A stretch of DNA of 64,000 nucleotides from NCBI RefSeq assembly GCF_000521215.1, contig NZ_KI928950.1, forward strand, positions 21,181 to 85,180, written 5' to 3'. Position numbers and translations under genes: made by a program. Below are positions 16,208 through 24,119 of the stretch, one piece after another (the first letter of the stretch is position 1; each line of letters opens with the position of its first letter). The notes under the pieces were generated by a model. It had not been told where the DNA came from and did not search any database. It saw only the letters and a list, made by a program, of their open reading frames with translations. Source of the stretch: Labrenzia sp. DG1229. GTDB taxonomy: Bacteria; Pseudomonadota; Alphaproteobacteria; Rhizobiales; Stappiaceae.

Positions 16208-17764
16208 ATGACTGCCACCCCCGAAACGGACCATATCCGCATTTTCGACACCACTTTGCGCGACGGTGAACAATCGCCCGGCGCCTCAATGACGCTGGAA
16301 GAAAAACTGCAGATTGCCGAAATCCTCGACGATATGGGCGTCGACATCATCGAAGCCGGGTTCCCGATTGCCTCCAACGGCGACTTCGAAGCCGTCGGTG
16401 AAATCGCCAAGCGCTCGAAGAACTCCGTGATTGCCGGGCTCGCCCGCGCCATCCACGCCGATATCGACCGCTGCGGTGAAGCTGTGAAACACGCCGGCAA
16501 GGGCCGGATCCACACATTCGTTTCCACCTCGCCGATCCATCTGAAATTCCAGATGAACAAGACCGAAGATCAGGTGATGGAGATCATCACCGACACGGTG
16601 ACCCGCTCGCGAAACCTGATCGACGATGTCGAGTGGTCCGCAATGGACGCGACCCGCACGCCCATTGACTATCTGTGCCGCTGTGTGGAAGCCGCCATCA
16701 AGTGCGGGGCGACAACCATCAACCTGCCAGATACGGTCGGTTATGCAACACCGGATGAGTACAAGGCCATGTTCGAGGACATCCGAGAACGGGTGCCCAA
16801 CAGTGACCAGGCAATCTTCTCCGTACATTGCCATGACGACCTGGGGCTGGCTGTGGCCAATTCGCTGGCCGGTGTCGCCGGCGGAGCACGGCAGATCGAA
16901 TGCACGATCAACGGCCTGGGCGAGCGCGCGGGAAATGCAGCGCTCGAAGAAATCGTCATGGCAATCCGCACGCGTGGCGATGTCCTGCAATATGCCACCC
17001 AGATCGACCCTCAATTCATGGTCCGTGCATCAAAAATGGTTGCCGGAGCGTCCGGCTTTGCCGTCCAGTACAACAAGGCAATCGTCGGCAAGAATGCATT
17101 TGCCCATGAGAGCGGCATTCACCAGGACGGCATGCTGAAAAACGCAGAAACCTACGAAATCATGCGTCCGGAAGATGTCGGGGTCAAAGCAACCTCGCTG
17201 GTCATGGGCAAACACTCAGGTCGCCACGCGTTCCGCGACAAGCTGCGTGAATTGGGCTTTGAGCTGGGCGACAACGCTCTGCAGGATGCCTTCCGCCGCT
17301 TCAAGGAGCTCGCCGATCGCAAGAAGCATGTCTACGACGAGGACATCGAAGCGCTGGTCGAGGACGAGATCACCATCCTGGGCGAAAGCACAAAGGTCAT
17401 CGCGTTGACCGTCATTGCCGGCACCGGTGGTCCGCAGAAGGCTATCCTGACCATGGACGTCAACGGCCAGCACATCACCAAGGAAGCCACCGGTGATGGA
17501 CCGGTCGACGCGACGTTCAATGCGATCAAGGCCATTGTGCCGCACGAGGCGACACTGTCGCTCTACCAGGTGCATGCCGTGACAGAAGGCACCGACGCCC
17601 AGGCGGAAGTATCCGTGCGCCTGGAAGCCGAAGGCCGGATTGCCACCGGCAAGGGAGCTGATACCGACACCCTGGTGGCATCGGCGCGTGCCTATGTCTC
17701 GGCCATGAACAAGCTGGCCCTGCGACAACAGACCGGCAATCCCGGCGCTTTGCAGGCGGTATGA
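16208..17764 (+). CDS. leuA: 2-isopropylmalate synthase
   Basis: First committed enzyme of leucine synthesis: acetyl-CoA plus 2-oxoisovalerate gives 2-isopropylmalate. The 518-residue protein has the catalytic TIM barrel (FDTTLRDGEQSPGASM near residue 12; metal ligands in SVHCHDDLGLAVAN near 205) and then AFAHESGIHQDG near 300 in the linker. The C-terminal LeuA dimer domain (from about 390) binds leucine for feedback inhibition. AGGGA precedes the ATG. The Leu-rich leader upstream indicates attenuation control. Single gene on this strand. Confidence 0.97.
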   Translation: MTATPETDHIRIFDTTLRDGEQSPGASMTLEEKLQIAEILDDMGVDIIEAGFPIASNGDFEAVGEIAKRSKNSVIAGLARAIHADIDRCGEAVKHAGKGRIHTFVSTSPIHLKFQMNKTEDQVMEIITDTVTRSRNLIDDVEWSAMDATRTPIDYLCRCVEAAIKCGATTINLPDTVGYATPDEYKAMFEDIRERVPNSDQAIFSVHCHDDLGLAVANSLAGVAGGARQIECTINGLGERAGNAALEEIVMAIRTRGDVLQYATQIDPQFMVRASKMVAGASGFAVQYNKAIVGKNAFAHESGIHQDGMLKNAETYEIMRPEDVGVKATSLVMGKHSGRHAFRDKLRELGFELGDNALQDAFRRFKELADRKKHVYDEDIEALVEDEITILGESTKVIALTVIAGTGGPQKAILTMDVNGQHITKEATGDGPVDATFNAIKAIVPHEATLSLYQVHAVTEGTDAQAEVSVRLEAEGRIATGKGADTDTLVASARAYVSAMNKLALRQQTGNPGALQAV

Positions 17765-17774
17765 TGGACAAGAA

Positions 17775-17803
17775 GAGGCTCTGAGCACGATGCCCAGAGC
17801 CTC
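17775..17803 (+). terminator. Inverted repeat after leuA
   Basis: GAGGCTCTG (17775-17783) pairs perfectly with CAGAGCCTC (17795-17803), loop 11 bases, 11 bases after the leuA stop. No T tract follows, so an intrinsic terminator of weak type or an RNA-stability hairpin. Confidence 0.45.
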
Positions 17804-17944
17804 AACCGAAGGCGCTGAATCCGTCTGAAACGAACCAGGCGGCTGGCAAACGAGGTCCCCGGACCAGGCCCGGGACGGTTGGCTGCATAACCGCCGCACA
17901 ATCATCTTTCCGCAAATTCGTGCAGGAAACGGAGCCTGCTCAGA

Positions 17945-18415
17945 CTATTTGCAAAGCTCACCCGAATAGCGCACCAGCCCTTGCAGATCGTCAGGATCTC
18001 TCAGGTCGACAAGACCGTAGCTCCTGAAGGTGCCGATGTAGTCTTCCAGCGTGCCCCGGCTCATGCCTTCCTGAACTTCATAAGTGATCTCGATCATGTA
18101 GCGGCCTTCTTTTCCGGGAATTTCAGTCAGGACGCCCTTGTCCCTGGTGAAGATTGCTCCACCGTCCGAGCGGCCAAAATAGTGCTCCATGTCCATTTCC
18201 AGGCCGGTTTCCGTAACTCGCTGTGCGAGGATTTTTCCGGCCGCGTTGGTCACCGTCCCCATCAGGGTTGCCGAAATGACGACAGGCTTGCCCTTGTCTT
18301 CGGAAAAAAAGTTCGGGATGGCAACACCACCCATGTCCAGACATTCTGCGGCATGAGCAGTTGATGCCGCCAGGACCAGTCCCGTGGCAGCGAGGATTTT
18401 CTGCATGAGTTTCAT
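17945..18415 (-). CDS. Secreted protein of unknown function
   Basis: A 156-residue protein with a clear signal peptide: MKLMQKILAATGLVLAASTAHA, cleaved before AECLDMGG. The mature part has two cysteines (near the N-terminus and the last-but-one residue, ELCK) that could form a disulfide in the periplasm. I do not recognise the family. ATG 18415 was chosen over an upstream in-frame ATG because the signal peptide starts there and AGGGA precedes it. It follows the tautomerase gene by 32 bases and so falls under the same TetR-controlled promoter. Confidence 0.75.
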   Translation of the reverse strand: MKLMQKILAATGLVLAASTAHAAECLDMGGVAIPNFFSEDKGKPVVISATLMGTVTNAAGKILAQRVTETGLEMDMEHYFGRSDGGAIFTRDKGVLTEIPGKEGRYMIEITYEVQEGMSRGTLEDYIGTFRSYGLVDLRDPDDLQGLVRYSGELCK

Positions 18416-18447
18416 CTTGAGATGTTCCCTAATATCAAATCGAGGGG

Positions 18448-18864
18448 TCAACCGCGGGCGATCCGCTCTGTCAGCTGGTGATTTGTCATGGCCTCGCCAT
18501 CCAGGTTCCAGGTTCCGTCCACCGTGTGTACGACGTTGGAATAGATTCGATCCCTGGTGAGATTTTCGCCCGCTTCATCGGCAATGATGTCGGTTGCTTC
18601 TTCAAAGAAACCAACCTGGACGTCCCGGTCTGCGAAAGCGAAGGAAGGTGTCTTGCACTCCAGCCAGACACCATCCACCGGCTCCCCGCCCGAAAGCGCA
18701 CCGTTTTTCGGCAATGACTGGATCTGCATCGTGACATTGGGTGTCATCACCCGGTTACCGGCAAGGCCGTGCCATTTCAGGAATGCGCTGGTGATCCTCG
18801 AACCGGCGCGCTGTCCGGCCTCAGGCGTCAGAACGCCCACGGTGTAGCTAAGTGCAAGTGGCAT
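18448..18864 (-). CDS. Tautomerase family protein
   Basis: A 138-residue 4-oxalocrotonate tautomerase superfamily member, of the longer type with two linked beta-alpha-beta units. Proline 2 follows the initiator Met (MPLALSYTVGVL), providing the catalytic N-terminal proline once Met is removed. Later motifs TDAFLKWHGL-like (SAFLKWHGLAGNRVMTPNV), PSFAFADRDVQVGFFEEATD and DRIYSNVVHTVDGTWN fit the family. The substrate is unknown. It is the first gene of the unit divergent from the TetR gene, with an operator palindrome 25 bases upstream of its start. Confidence 0.82.
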   Translation of the reverse strand: MPLALSYTVGVLTPEAGQRAGSRITSAFLKWHGLAGNRVMTPNVTMQIQSLPKNGALSGGEPVDGVWLECKTPSFAFADRDVQVGFFEEATDIIADEAGENLTRDRIYSNVVHTVDGTWNLDGEAMTNHQLTERIARG

Positions 18865-18888
18865 TGTCAGATCCTTTTGACTTTACAT

Positions 18889-18969
18889 ATATAACGTTCG
18901 TTATATTTTGATGCAGACCCTATTTATGTAGCGATCGTTATATTGTCAATTGATATATAACGATCGCTA
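18889..18969. promoter_or_regulatory. Triple TetR operator array
   Basis: Three related palindromic sites share the half-site TATAACG/CGTTATA: ATATAACG-TT-CGTTATAT (18889-18906), TAGCGATCGTTATAT (18929-18943) and its exact inverse ATATAACGATCGCTA (18955-18969). The last two together form a 15-bp perfect inverted repeat with an 11-base spacer. They fill the promoter between tautomerase and tetR-type genes, as expected for repression of both. Confidence 0.78.
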
Positions 18970-18987
18970 TCTAAAAATGAGGAAAGC

Positions 18988-19569
18988 ATGGCAAAACAGC
19001 AGGTTCGAAAGGCAGAAACACAGAAGTCCTTGCTGTCTGCCGCCAGTAGATCCTTCCGCAGCAAGGGATATGCGGGAGTTGGCGTTGACGGCATTGCGCG
19101 TGCAGCAGGCGCAACTTCCGGAGCGTTCTATTCGCATCTTGGCTCAAAGGACGGTGCGTTTCTGGCTGCACTTGAACAGGGGCTTGATGAAGTCATCGAA
19201 ACGGTTCCCGACTATCAACGCCGCTACAGCAGCAGTTGGCCGGAAGCTTTTGCGCGCTACTATCTCGGCAGCACTCACCGCAGGGACCTTGCCTGCGGCT
19301 GCGCAATGACCGCCCTCTCCCCGGACGTCGTAAGATCCAATGACGAAACGCGAGAGATCTATGAACACAAAATGAAAACGATTGCCGAACTTATCGCAGA
19401 AGGACTGGAAGGCGAAAGCGACGACGAAAAGCTCAAAAAAGCCTGGGCCTTCCTGAGCATTCTGATCGGTGCGCTCACGACTTCCCGCGCGATGGCGAGT
19501 GAAGATCAGGCAGATGCTGTTGCCAGTGCTGCGTTCGCCTCCGCCATGACAGTCGTCGGGCAGGATTAG
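18988..19569 (+). CDS. TetR/AcrR family transcriptional regulator
   Basis: A 193-residue repressor. The N-terminal helix-turn-helix is typical: LLSAASRSFRSKGYAGVGVDGIARAAGATSGAFYSHLGSKDGAFLAAL (read in pieces, residues 14-60). The C-terminal ligand domain is helical and contains a CGCAMTALSPDV stretch near residue 102, common in the subgroup whose dimer responds to small aldehydes or other electrophiles. GAGG precedes ATG 18988. It sits divergent from the tautomerase and is probably autoregulated through the three operators. Confidence 0.93.
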   Translation: MAKQQVRKAETQKSLLSAASRSFRSKGYAGVGVDGIARAAGATSGAFYSHLGSKDGAFLAALEQGLDEVIETVPDYQRRYSSSWPEAFARYYLGSTHRRDLACGCAMTALSPDVVRSNDETREIYEHKMKTIAELIAEGLEGESDDEKLKKAWAFLSILIGALTTSRAMASEDQADAVASAAFASAMTVVGQD

Positions 19570-20088
19570 TCAGAAAACTTCGTTCCGCTCGATCCGGTAA
19601 AATGTGCAAGGAACGCCATGTTTTTCCCGATCGAACCAATGGCTGAAACCAGCTTTCCGCATGACTTTCAGAGAATTTTCATGTTCCGAACAGGCGAAGG
19701 CGATCAGATACCGATTGTCGGTTCTTTCAAAAAACCAACCCGTCAGTGCCTTGGCGATTTCAGAAGCATAGCCCTTTCGCCAGGCCGCGCGTTTCAGGCT
19801 GTAACCCAGTTCGTATCCATCCGGTTCGGTCATCCAGGTCACACCTGCCCGACCGATAAAGTCACCTTCCAGCGTCAAGACCTTCCATTTGCTCAGCCCC
19901 GATCTGCGATGTTCGAATACATAGCCTTGCAATCGCCGCTCGACCTCTGCCGCCTCCATCGGCACCAAGCCGGGTGACAAATACCGATTGACCTCCGGGT
20001 CTGAATGAAGCTCGAAGAGAAGCGGAAAATCCGCGTCCTCAAAAGGAACAATGCGCAGACGTTCGCTCGTCAGAATGACTTCCGTCAA
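19570..20088 (-). CDS. GNAT acetyltransferase, RimJ/RimL type
   Basis: A 172-residue acetyltransferase of the RimJ/L class: TSERLRIVPFEDADF start, SDPEVNRYLSPG, FIGRAGVTWM, YELGYSLKRAAWRKGYASEIAKALTGWFF with the acetyl-CoA loop, and ENSLKVMRKAGF. Its stop codon begins directly after the TetR stop, with no bases between the convergent genes. I prefer TTG 20088, which has GGAAG at 7 bases and begins TEVILTSERL; the TTG at 20103 lacks a site. It is a paralogue of the next gene upstream. Confidence 0.85.
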   Translation of the reverse strand: MTEVILTSERLRIVPFEDADFPLLFELHSDPEVNRYLSPGLVPMEAAEVERRLQGYVFEHRRSGLSKWKVLTLEGDFIGRAGVTWMTEPDGYELGYSLKRAAWRKGYASEIAKALTGWFFERTDNRYLIAFACSEHENSLKVMRKAGFSHWFDREKHGVPCTFYRIERNEVF

Positions 20089-20179
20089 AATATCGGCTTC
20101 CAACTCAAAAACCGCGCTGACCGCGGCAGGACAATTGATCTTTGTCAGGAAATTGCCAGCCTGCGCCGGACTGTCAATG

Positions 20180-20719
20180 TCAGGCGCTCATCAGATAGGA
20201 CTGCATGGACGGGCTGAACAGCTGAAAGACATCGGCCTGCATGCCTTCAATCACTTTACTTTCCCGATGGCAAAACCCAACGTTCTGGACCACTCTTCGA
20301 ACATCCCGGTTATCAGTCCGGATCACCGCCACCAGATGGGAGAAATAGGTGTTTTCAAAGAACCAGCCGGTCAGGGCGGAACACAGGCGCATTGCGAGTG
20401 TCGCATCCTGGTCGACAACCTCGGTGGAAAGACAATAGTTCAGGCTGATTTCAGACGTCTCGCTGATGGGCGTGAAACCGGCCCAGCCGAGAAACCGCCC
20501 GTCATCCGAGACAGCCTTCCATTTGGCGAAACCCAGGTCTGCCTGGTTCTGCAAAGCCGACCTGACCAGATCGGCAGCATCGGCAATCGTGCAGTCAGAC
20601 GCAAATTCCGTGCATCGGTTTCCAAAAGGGTCGGCGTGAAGGTCTTTGACGAAATTGATGTCGGACGGGGAAAAGGGAACAAGCCGCACTGAGCCACATT
20701 CGAGAAATATCGTCTGCAC
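20180..20719 (-). CDS. GNAT acetyltransferase, RimJ/RimL type (paralogue)
   Basis: A 179-residue GNAT beginning with a GTG preceded by GGAGG. It shares with its downstream neighbour the order RLVPFSPSDINFV, KWKAVSDDGRFLGWAGFT, LSTEVVDQDATLAMRLCSALTGWFFE and DNRDVRRVVQNVGF. The acetyl-CoA loop is less basic than usual (no Q/RxxGxG/A), so activity may be altered. The pair probably arose by tandem duplication, since the phrase LTGWFFE is kept at the same place. Substrate unknown. Confidence 0.8.
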   Translation of the reverse strand: MQTIFLECGSVRLVPFSPSDINFVKDLHADPFGNRCTEFASDCTIADAADLVRSALQNQADLGFAKWKAVSDDGRFLGWAGFTPISETSEISLNYCLSTEVVDQDATLAMRLCSALTGWFFENTYFSHLVAVIRTDNRDVRRVVQNVGFCHRESKVIEGMQADVFQLFSPSMQSYLMSA

Positions 20720-20897
20720 GTGGTCCTCCCAATGAATTCAATTCAATTTCTGGCAATCGGTGGAGACTTCAGAACCACCAAGCTCCGACCGACGGAGAGG
20801 TAACCCTGAATTGTGCCGACCCAAAGGCACGTCGGACTATAAAATCAAACATGGTAAAAATAAATTCGTATTACCAACAGGTTACCGTAAAACAGCC

Positions 20898-20912
20898 TGC
20901 TGCGGTGCAGCA
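20898..20912 (-). terminator. Weak hairpin downstream of miaA
   Basis: TGCTGC (20898-20903) pairs with GCAGCA (20907-20912), loop 3; on the minus strand it is followed by GGCTGTTTTAC. Lies 22 bases after the miaA stop. Short stem, so low confidence. Confidence 0.3.
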
Positions 20913-20934
20913 CCCGGAAGTTGATGGACTCACA

Positions 20935-21885
20935 TCATTTCGGATCCAAAATGTCACCAATGTTAATTCCGGCTGACGGATCAACCCGTTGCCAATCCGG
21001 CATCTGATTACGGAACCAAGTCTCCTGCCGCTTGGCATATTGCCGCGTTGCAACAGTAAGCCTGTGGACGGTTTCTTCATAACTCGTGGTGCCCGAAAGA
21101 TAGTCCCGGATCTCGGCAACACCGATTGCCCGCATGGCTGGAAGTTTCGGTGACAATCCCTGCGCGAGCAACGACCTGACCTCATTAACTCCATCCTCCG
21201 CCAACATGAGTCGCGCCCGCCGCTCAATCCGCTCGTGCAACCATGGGCGAGGTGGAGAAAGGACGATCCGTACACAGTCCGTTCCTGAAAGAAACGGAGC
21301 AGATTGGGCCGAGGCCTGCCAGTCGCCAAGCGGTTTACCTGTTGCCAGCAGTACTTCCAGAGCCCGTGCCAGACGCTGCGGGTCTGCAATAGTCACCGCA
21401 GCCTCGTCGTCCCCCTGTTCGACCAGCGCTTTCCTGAGACCCTCGACACCTTCGCGGTCCGCAAGTCCCCTCGCCTCGTTGCGGATTTCTTCGGGTATGT
21501 CCGGCATGTCGGCAAAGCCTTCCGTCAAAGCCTTGAAGTATAGCCCGGTCCCGCCGACGAGAATCGGCATGTTTCCCGATGCCTGAACTGAAACAACTTC
21601 CTTCTTTGCCGATCTCAGCCAGGCACCGGTCGAAAACGCCGTCGAAGCGGGCAGCATACCGTACAGCCGGTGTTGAACCTGTTGTTCTTCCCCCAGCGAA
21701 GGGCGCGCACTCACAAGACGCAGATCTTCATATAGCTGCATGGAATCAGCATTGAGAATCACACCGTTCAGCGCTTTGGCAACCTCCATCGCCAGTGCGG
21801 ACTTGCCGCTCGCCGTCGGGCCAGCTATCAGAATGGCTGAAGCCTCAGCAGGCTGCTTCCTCTCGTCTTTCAGGGATTCATCCAT
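20935..21885 (-). CDS. miaA: tRNA dimethylallyltransferase
   Basis: Adds an isopentenyl group to N6 of A37 in tRNAs reading UNN codons. The 316-residue protein has the P-loop LIAGPTASGKSALAMEVA near residue 20, DSMQLYEDL, the family motif ILVGGTGLYFKALTEG, and the C-terminal AIGVAEIRDYLSG and TRQYAKRQETWFRNQ. The ATG at 21885 shares bases with the serB ATG at 21884 on the other strand (CATG); a GTG at 21900 would extend it five codons. Promoters of both genes must therefore lie inside each other's coding sequence. Confidence 0.95.
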   Translation of the reverse strand: MDESLKDERKQPAEASAILIAGPTASGKSALAMEVAKALNGVILNADSMQLYEDLRLVSARPSLGEEQQVQHRLYGMLPASTAFSTGAWLRSAKKEVVSVQASGNMPILVGGTGLYFKALTEGFADMPDIPEEIRNEARGLADREGVEGLRKALVEQGDDEAAVTIADPQRLARALEVLLATGKPLGDWQASAQSAPFLSGTDCVRIVLSPPRPWLHERIERRARLMLAEDGVNEVRSLLAQGLSPKLPAMRAIGVAEIRDYLSGTTSYEETVHRLTVATRQYAKRQETWFRNQMPDWQRVDPSAGINIGDILDPK

Positions 21886-22774
21886 GCCTTTAGTTGCCAC
21901 GTTGGTGTCTACTCCGACAGCCCCCGCCGTCGATCAGGATCTTGTCCGGCGCGCCCAGGAAGCCCTGGGGGCGAGCGGAACTGCAACAGTACTGAGTACT
22001 GGTGTCGCAGCCGATATCCGTTTCGAAGGCCCCAATGCAAGTGCCACCATGACACTGTTGCGCGAAGTCACCGGCACCGCACCGGTGGATATCTTTGTGC
22101 AACCGGAAAAAGGACGCCGCAAGCTCCTTCTTATCGCCGATATGGATTCCACGATGATCCGGCAGGAATGTATCGATGAACTCGCCGCAGAACTGGGACT
22201 GAAGGAAAGGATTTCCGACATAACAGAGCGGGCCATGCGGGGAGAAATCGAATTCGAGCCGGCCCTGCGGGAAAGAGTTGCCCTGCTCGCAGGATTACCG
22301 GTTTCCGCGATCGATACGGTACTCAGCAACCGGATCGTCTTGATGCCTGGTGGGCGCACGCTTGTTCAGACCATGAAGGCAAACGGTGCCTATTGCGCCC
22401 TTGTTTCCGGTGGCTTCACGCATTTCACCCGTGCTGTGGCCGCGATGATCGGTTTCGATGAAAATCAGGCAAATACACTTCTTGAAACGGACGGGCGGCT
22501 TGCGGGGAAGGTCAGTGAACCGATCCTGGGCCGTGAAGCAAAGCGCGTCCGCCTGGAAGAGCTTGTGAGCCAGCAGAAATTGTCTTTCGAGAACACCCTG
22601 GCTGTGGGCGACGGTGCAAATGACCTGGCCATGATCGAGCGGGCCGGCTCAGGTGTCGCGTATCGTGCAAAACCGGCAGTCGCGGAAATTGCTGATTTCA
22701 GGGTCGACCATGGCGATCTCACTGCGCTCCTCTACCTCCAGGGCTATTCTGAAAGCGAGTTTGTCTTGAGCTGA
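21884..22774 (+). CDS. serB: Phosphoserine phosphatase
   Basis: Last step of serine synthesis: phosphoserine to serine. The 296-residue HAD enzyme has the catalytic motif DMDSTMIRQECIDELA near residue 87, VSGGFTHFT (motif II) near 174, and GDGANDLAMIERAG (motif IV) near 243. Residues 1-75 are the divergent ACT-like N-terminal domain seen in alphaproteobacterial SerB (MPLVATL start). AGGGA lies 7 bases upstream. It is divergent from miaA with overlapping starts. Confidence 0.95.
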   Translation: MPLVATLVSTPTAPAVDQDLVRRAQEALGASGTATVLSTGVAADIRFEGPNASATMTLLREVTGTAPVDIFVQPEKGRRKLLLIADMDSTMIRQECIDELAAELGLKERISDITERAMRGEIEFEPALRERVALLAGLPVSAIDTVLSNRIVLMPGGRTLVQTMKANGAYCALVSGGFTHFTRAVAAMIGFDENQANTLLETDGRLAGKVSEPILGREAKRVRLEELVSQQKLSFENTLAVGDGANDLAMIERAGSGVAYRAKPAVAEIADFRVDHGDLTALLYLQGYSESEFVLS

Positions 22775-22811
22775 TCTGAAAGCACGCGACAACGTGTTGT
22801 CTGCATTGAAT

Positions 22812-23705
22812 TCAGGAAGACGGCGCGAGACGCTGTTTGAAAACCAAGGCGAAAAATGACGCCTCTTTTGCTTCTTCTGTGATGATGTGTTTCCTGTTGG
22901 TAGCCAGATTCTCGACGCAGGAAAGTTCCTGGTCGTATTGAATGTCAATTTTCGCCCGTGAATTCTGGTAGCTCTTCAGTTTGCCCTTTTGCAGCCAATA
23001 CATTTCACGTGTGATGGCATTGCCCATCGAATAGATCCGCACGTCGAATACCGATGGGTTGTCCAGAAGTCTGGAAATCGCTCCGGGACCATAGCGCCGG
23101 TAGCCATGGTAGCGATGTTCGACAAAACTGCACGTCGCGGGCACAAAATGAACGTGTTGGATTTCTGAAGGCTCTTCGACTGTCAGCAGATCAAGGACTG
23201 AGCGGTCATATTGAATGTGTTCCAGTACCGACTGCGTGAAAACGCTGGTTGCCCCTTTGAGCGCAATGCAATCTTCGCCAAGATTTGCGACGGAAAATGT
23301 CACGCCCGGCTTCTTCATGCCTTTCCAGGAGCCGCGCTCCTGAATGTCACAGCCCTGATAGTCTTCGTAGCCGAGTGCTGCGTTCAGGAATTCCGAGTAT
23401 GATCCAACGCCACATCCCAGATCAAAAATCCGGGGTTTTTCTGGAAATATTCCGGGAAGTTGCTCGAGGATAAAGTCGAAACACAGCGCGCGCGTCGGAC
23501 TGGCACGCGTGATCGCGTCGCCGAAATGGCGCCTCAAGGCCTCAATGTTCAGAACGGGAACATAAGGCTCGACATCGACCGGAAAAGTTTCGAATGGCAG
23601 GCGACGCCGTTCAATCCAGGCATTGAACCGGTATTGGAGTTTCTCAAATTCATTGAGCGTATTGTCCCCGCTGATCCGTTTCCAGGAACTGCTTCTTCCG
23701 GTCAT
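22812..23705 (-). CDS. Class I SAM-dependent methyltransferase-like protein
   Basis: A 297-residue protein with the SAM-binding motif I IFDLGCGVGSYSEFL near residue 92 and acidic end CDIQER of the second strand near 117, followed by VFTQSVLEHI (motif for the post-II helix). The remainder (HVHFVPATCSFVEHRYHGYRRYGPG) is unusual for a common family. The substrate is unknown; a sugar or lipid methyltransferase is possible. Base use is slightly more AT-rich than in neighbours, and it lies between unrelated core genes with 400 non-coding bases after the degP terminator, hinting at acquisition. Confidence 0.72.
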   Translation of the reverse strand: MTGRSSSWKRISGDNTLNEFEKLQYRFNAWIERRRLPFETFPVDVEPYVPVLNIEALRRHFGDAITRASPTRALCFDFILEQLPGIFPEKPRIFDLGCGVGSYSEFLNAALGYEDYQGCDIQERGSWKGMKKPGVTFSVANLGEDCIALKGATSVFTQSVLEHIQYDRSVLDLLTVEEPSEIQHVHFVPATCSFVEHRYHGYRRYGPGAISRLLDNPSVFDVRIYSMGNAITREMYWLQKGKLKSYQNSRAKIDIQYDQELSCVENLATNRKHIITEEAKEASFFALVFKQRLAPSS

Positions 23706-24061
23706 CTGAAATCCACTCGTCTTTCAAAATCGTTTTTGAGCATACCGAAATTTCACAAAACACATTCTGTCAGCCATCTGTTCGGCGCCTCGAAAGGGAC
23801 GCTTGCCCCTGTAGCCGTTTCGCGAGGTTTTTAACGGTATCGGTTCCAAATCCAAACAAAAAAATGGCCGATCAGGACGCAACCAGGTGCAGCTGCGCTC
23901 AACGCCTGGCGCAGGAAAGCACACTCGACACAAATCCAGCGGCACCAGGAACCACATGATATGAAGCAATTTGAATATTCACCGCGGGTCCCGGGGAAAC
24001 CTTCTGGTCACGGCGGAAATGTATCCTTGAGCCAATTGCGTTGCATAGCTTAAATCGTGAA
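23706..24061. other. Intergenic region downstream of degP
   Basis: Apart from the degP terminator at its right end, I see no gene, hairpin or repeat of note. It presumably holds the methyltransferase promoter. Confidence 0.45.
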
Positions 24062-24092
24062 ACAAAAAGGGCGCCGTTGCCGGCGCCCTCCT
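24062..24092 (-). terminator. Rho-independent terminator of degP
   Basis: GGGCGCCG (24069-24076) and CGGCGCCC (24081-24088) form a perfect stem with loop TTGC; on the minus strand it is followed by TTTTTGTTTC. Sits about 30 bases after the protease stop. Confidence 0.88.
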
Positions 24093-24119
24093 TCAGCTCG
24101 AGAAACTTGCGCTCCCGAT

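Noticed and set aside
15707..16273. 188-codon minus-strand frame across the leuA upstream region
   Set aside because: It is antisense to the Leu-rich leader and the leuA start, has a basic arginine-rich middle of non-protein character, and no ribosome site or family resemblance.
16286..17014. 242-codon frame antisense to leuA
   Set aside because: Shadow frame of a well-conserved gene in high-GC DNA.
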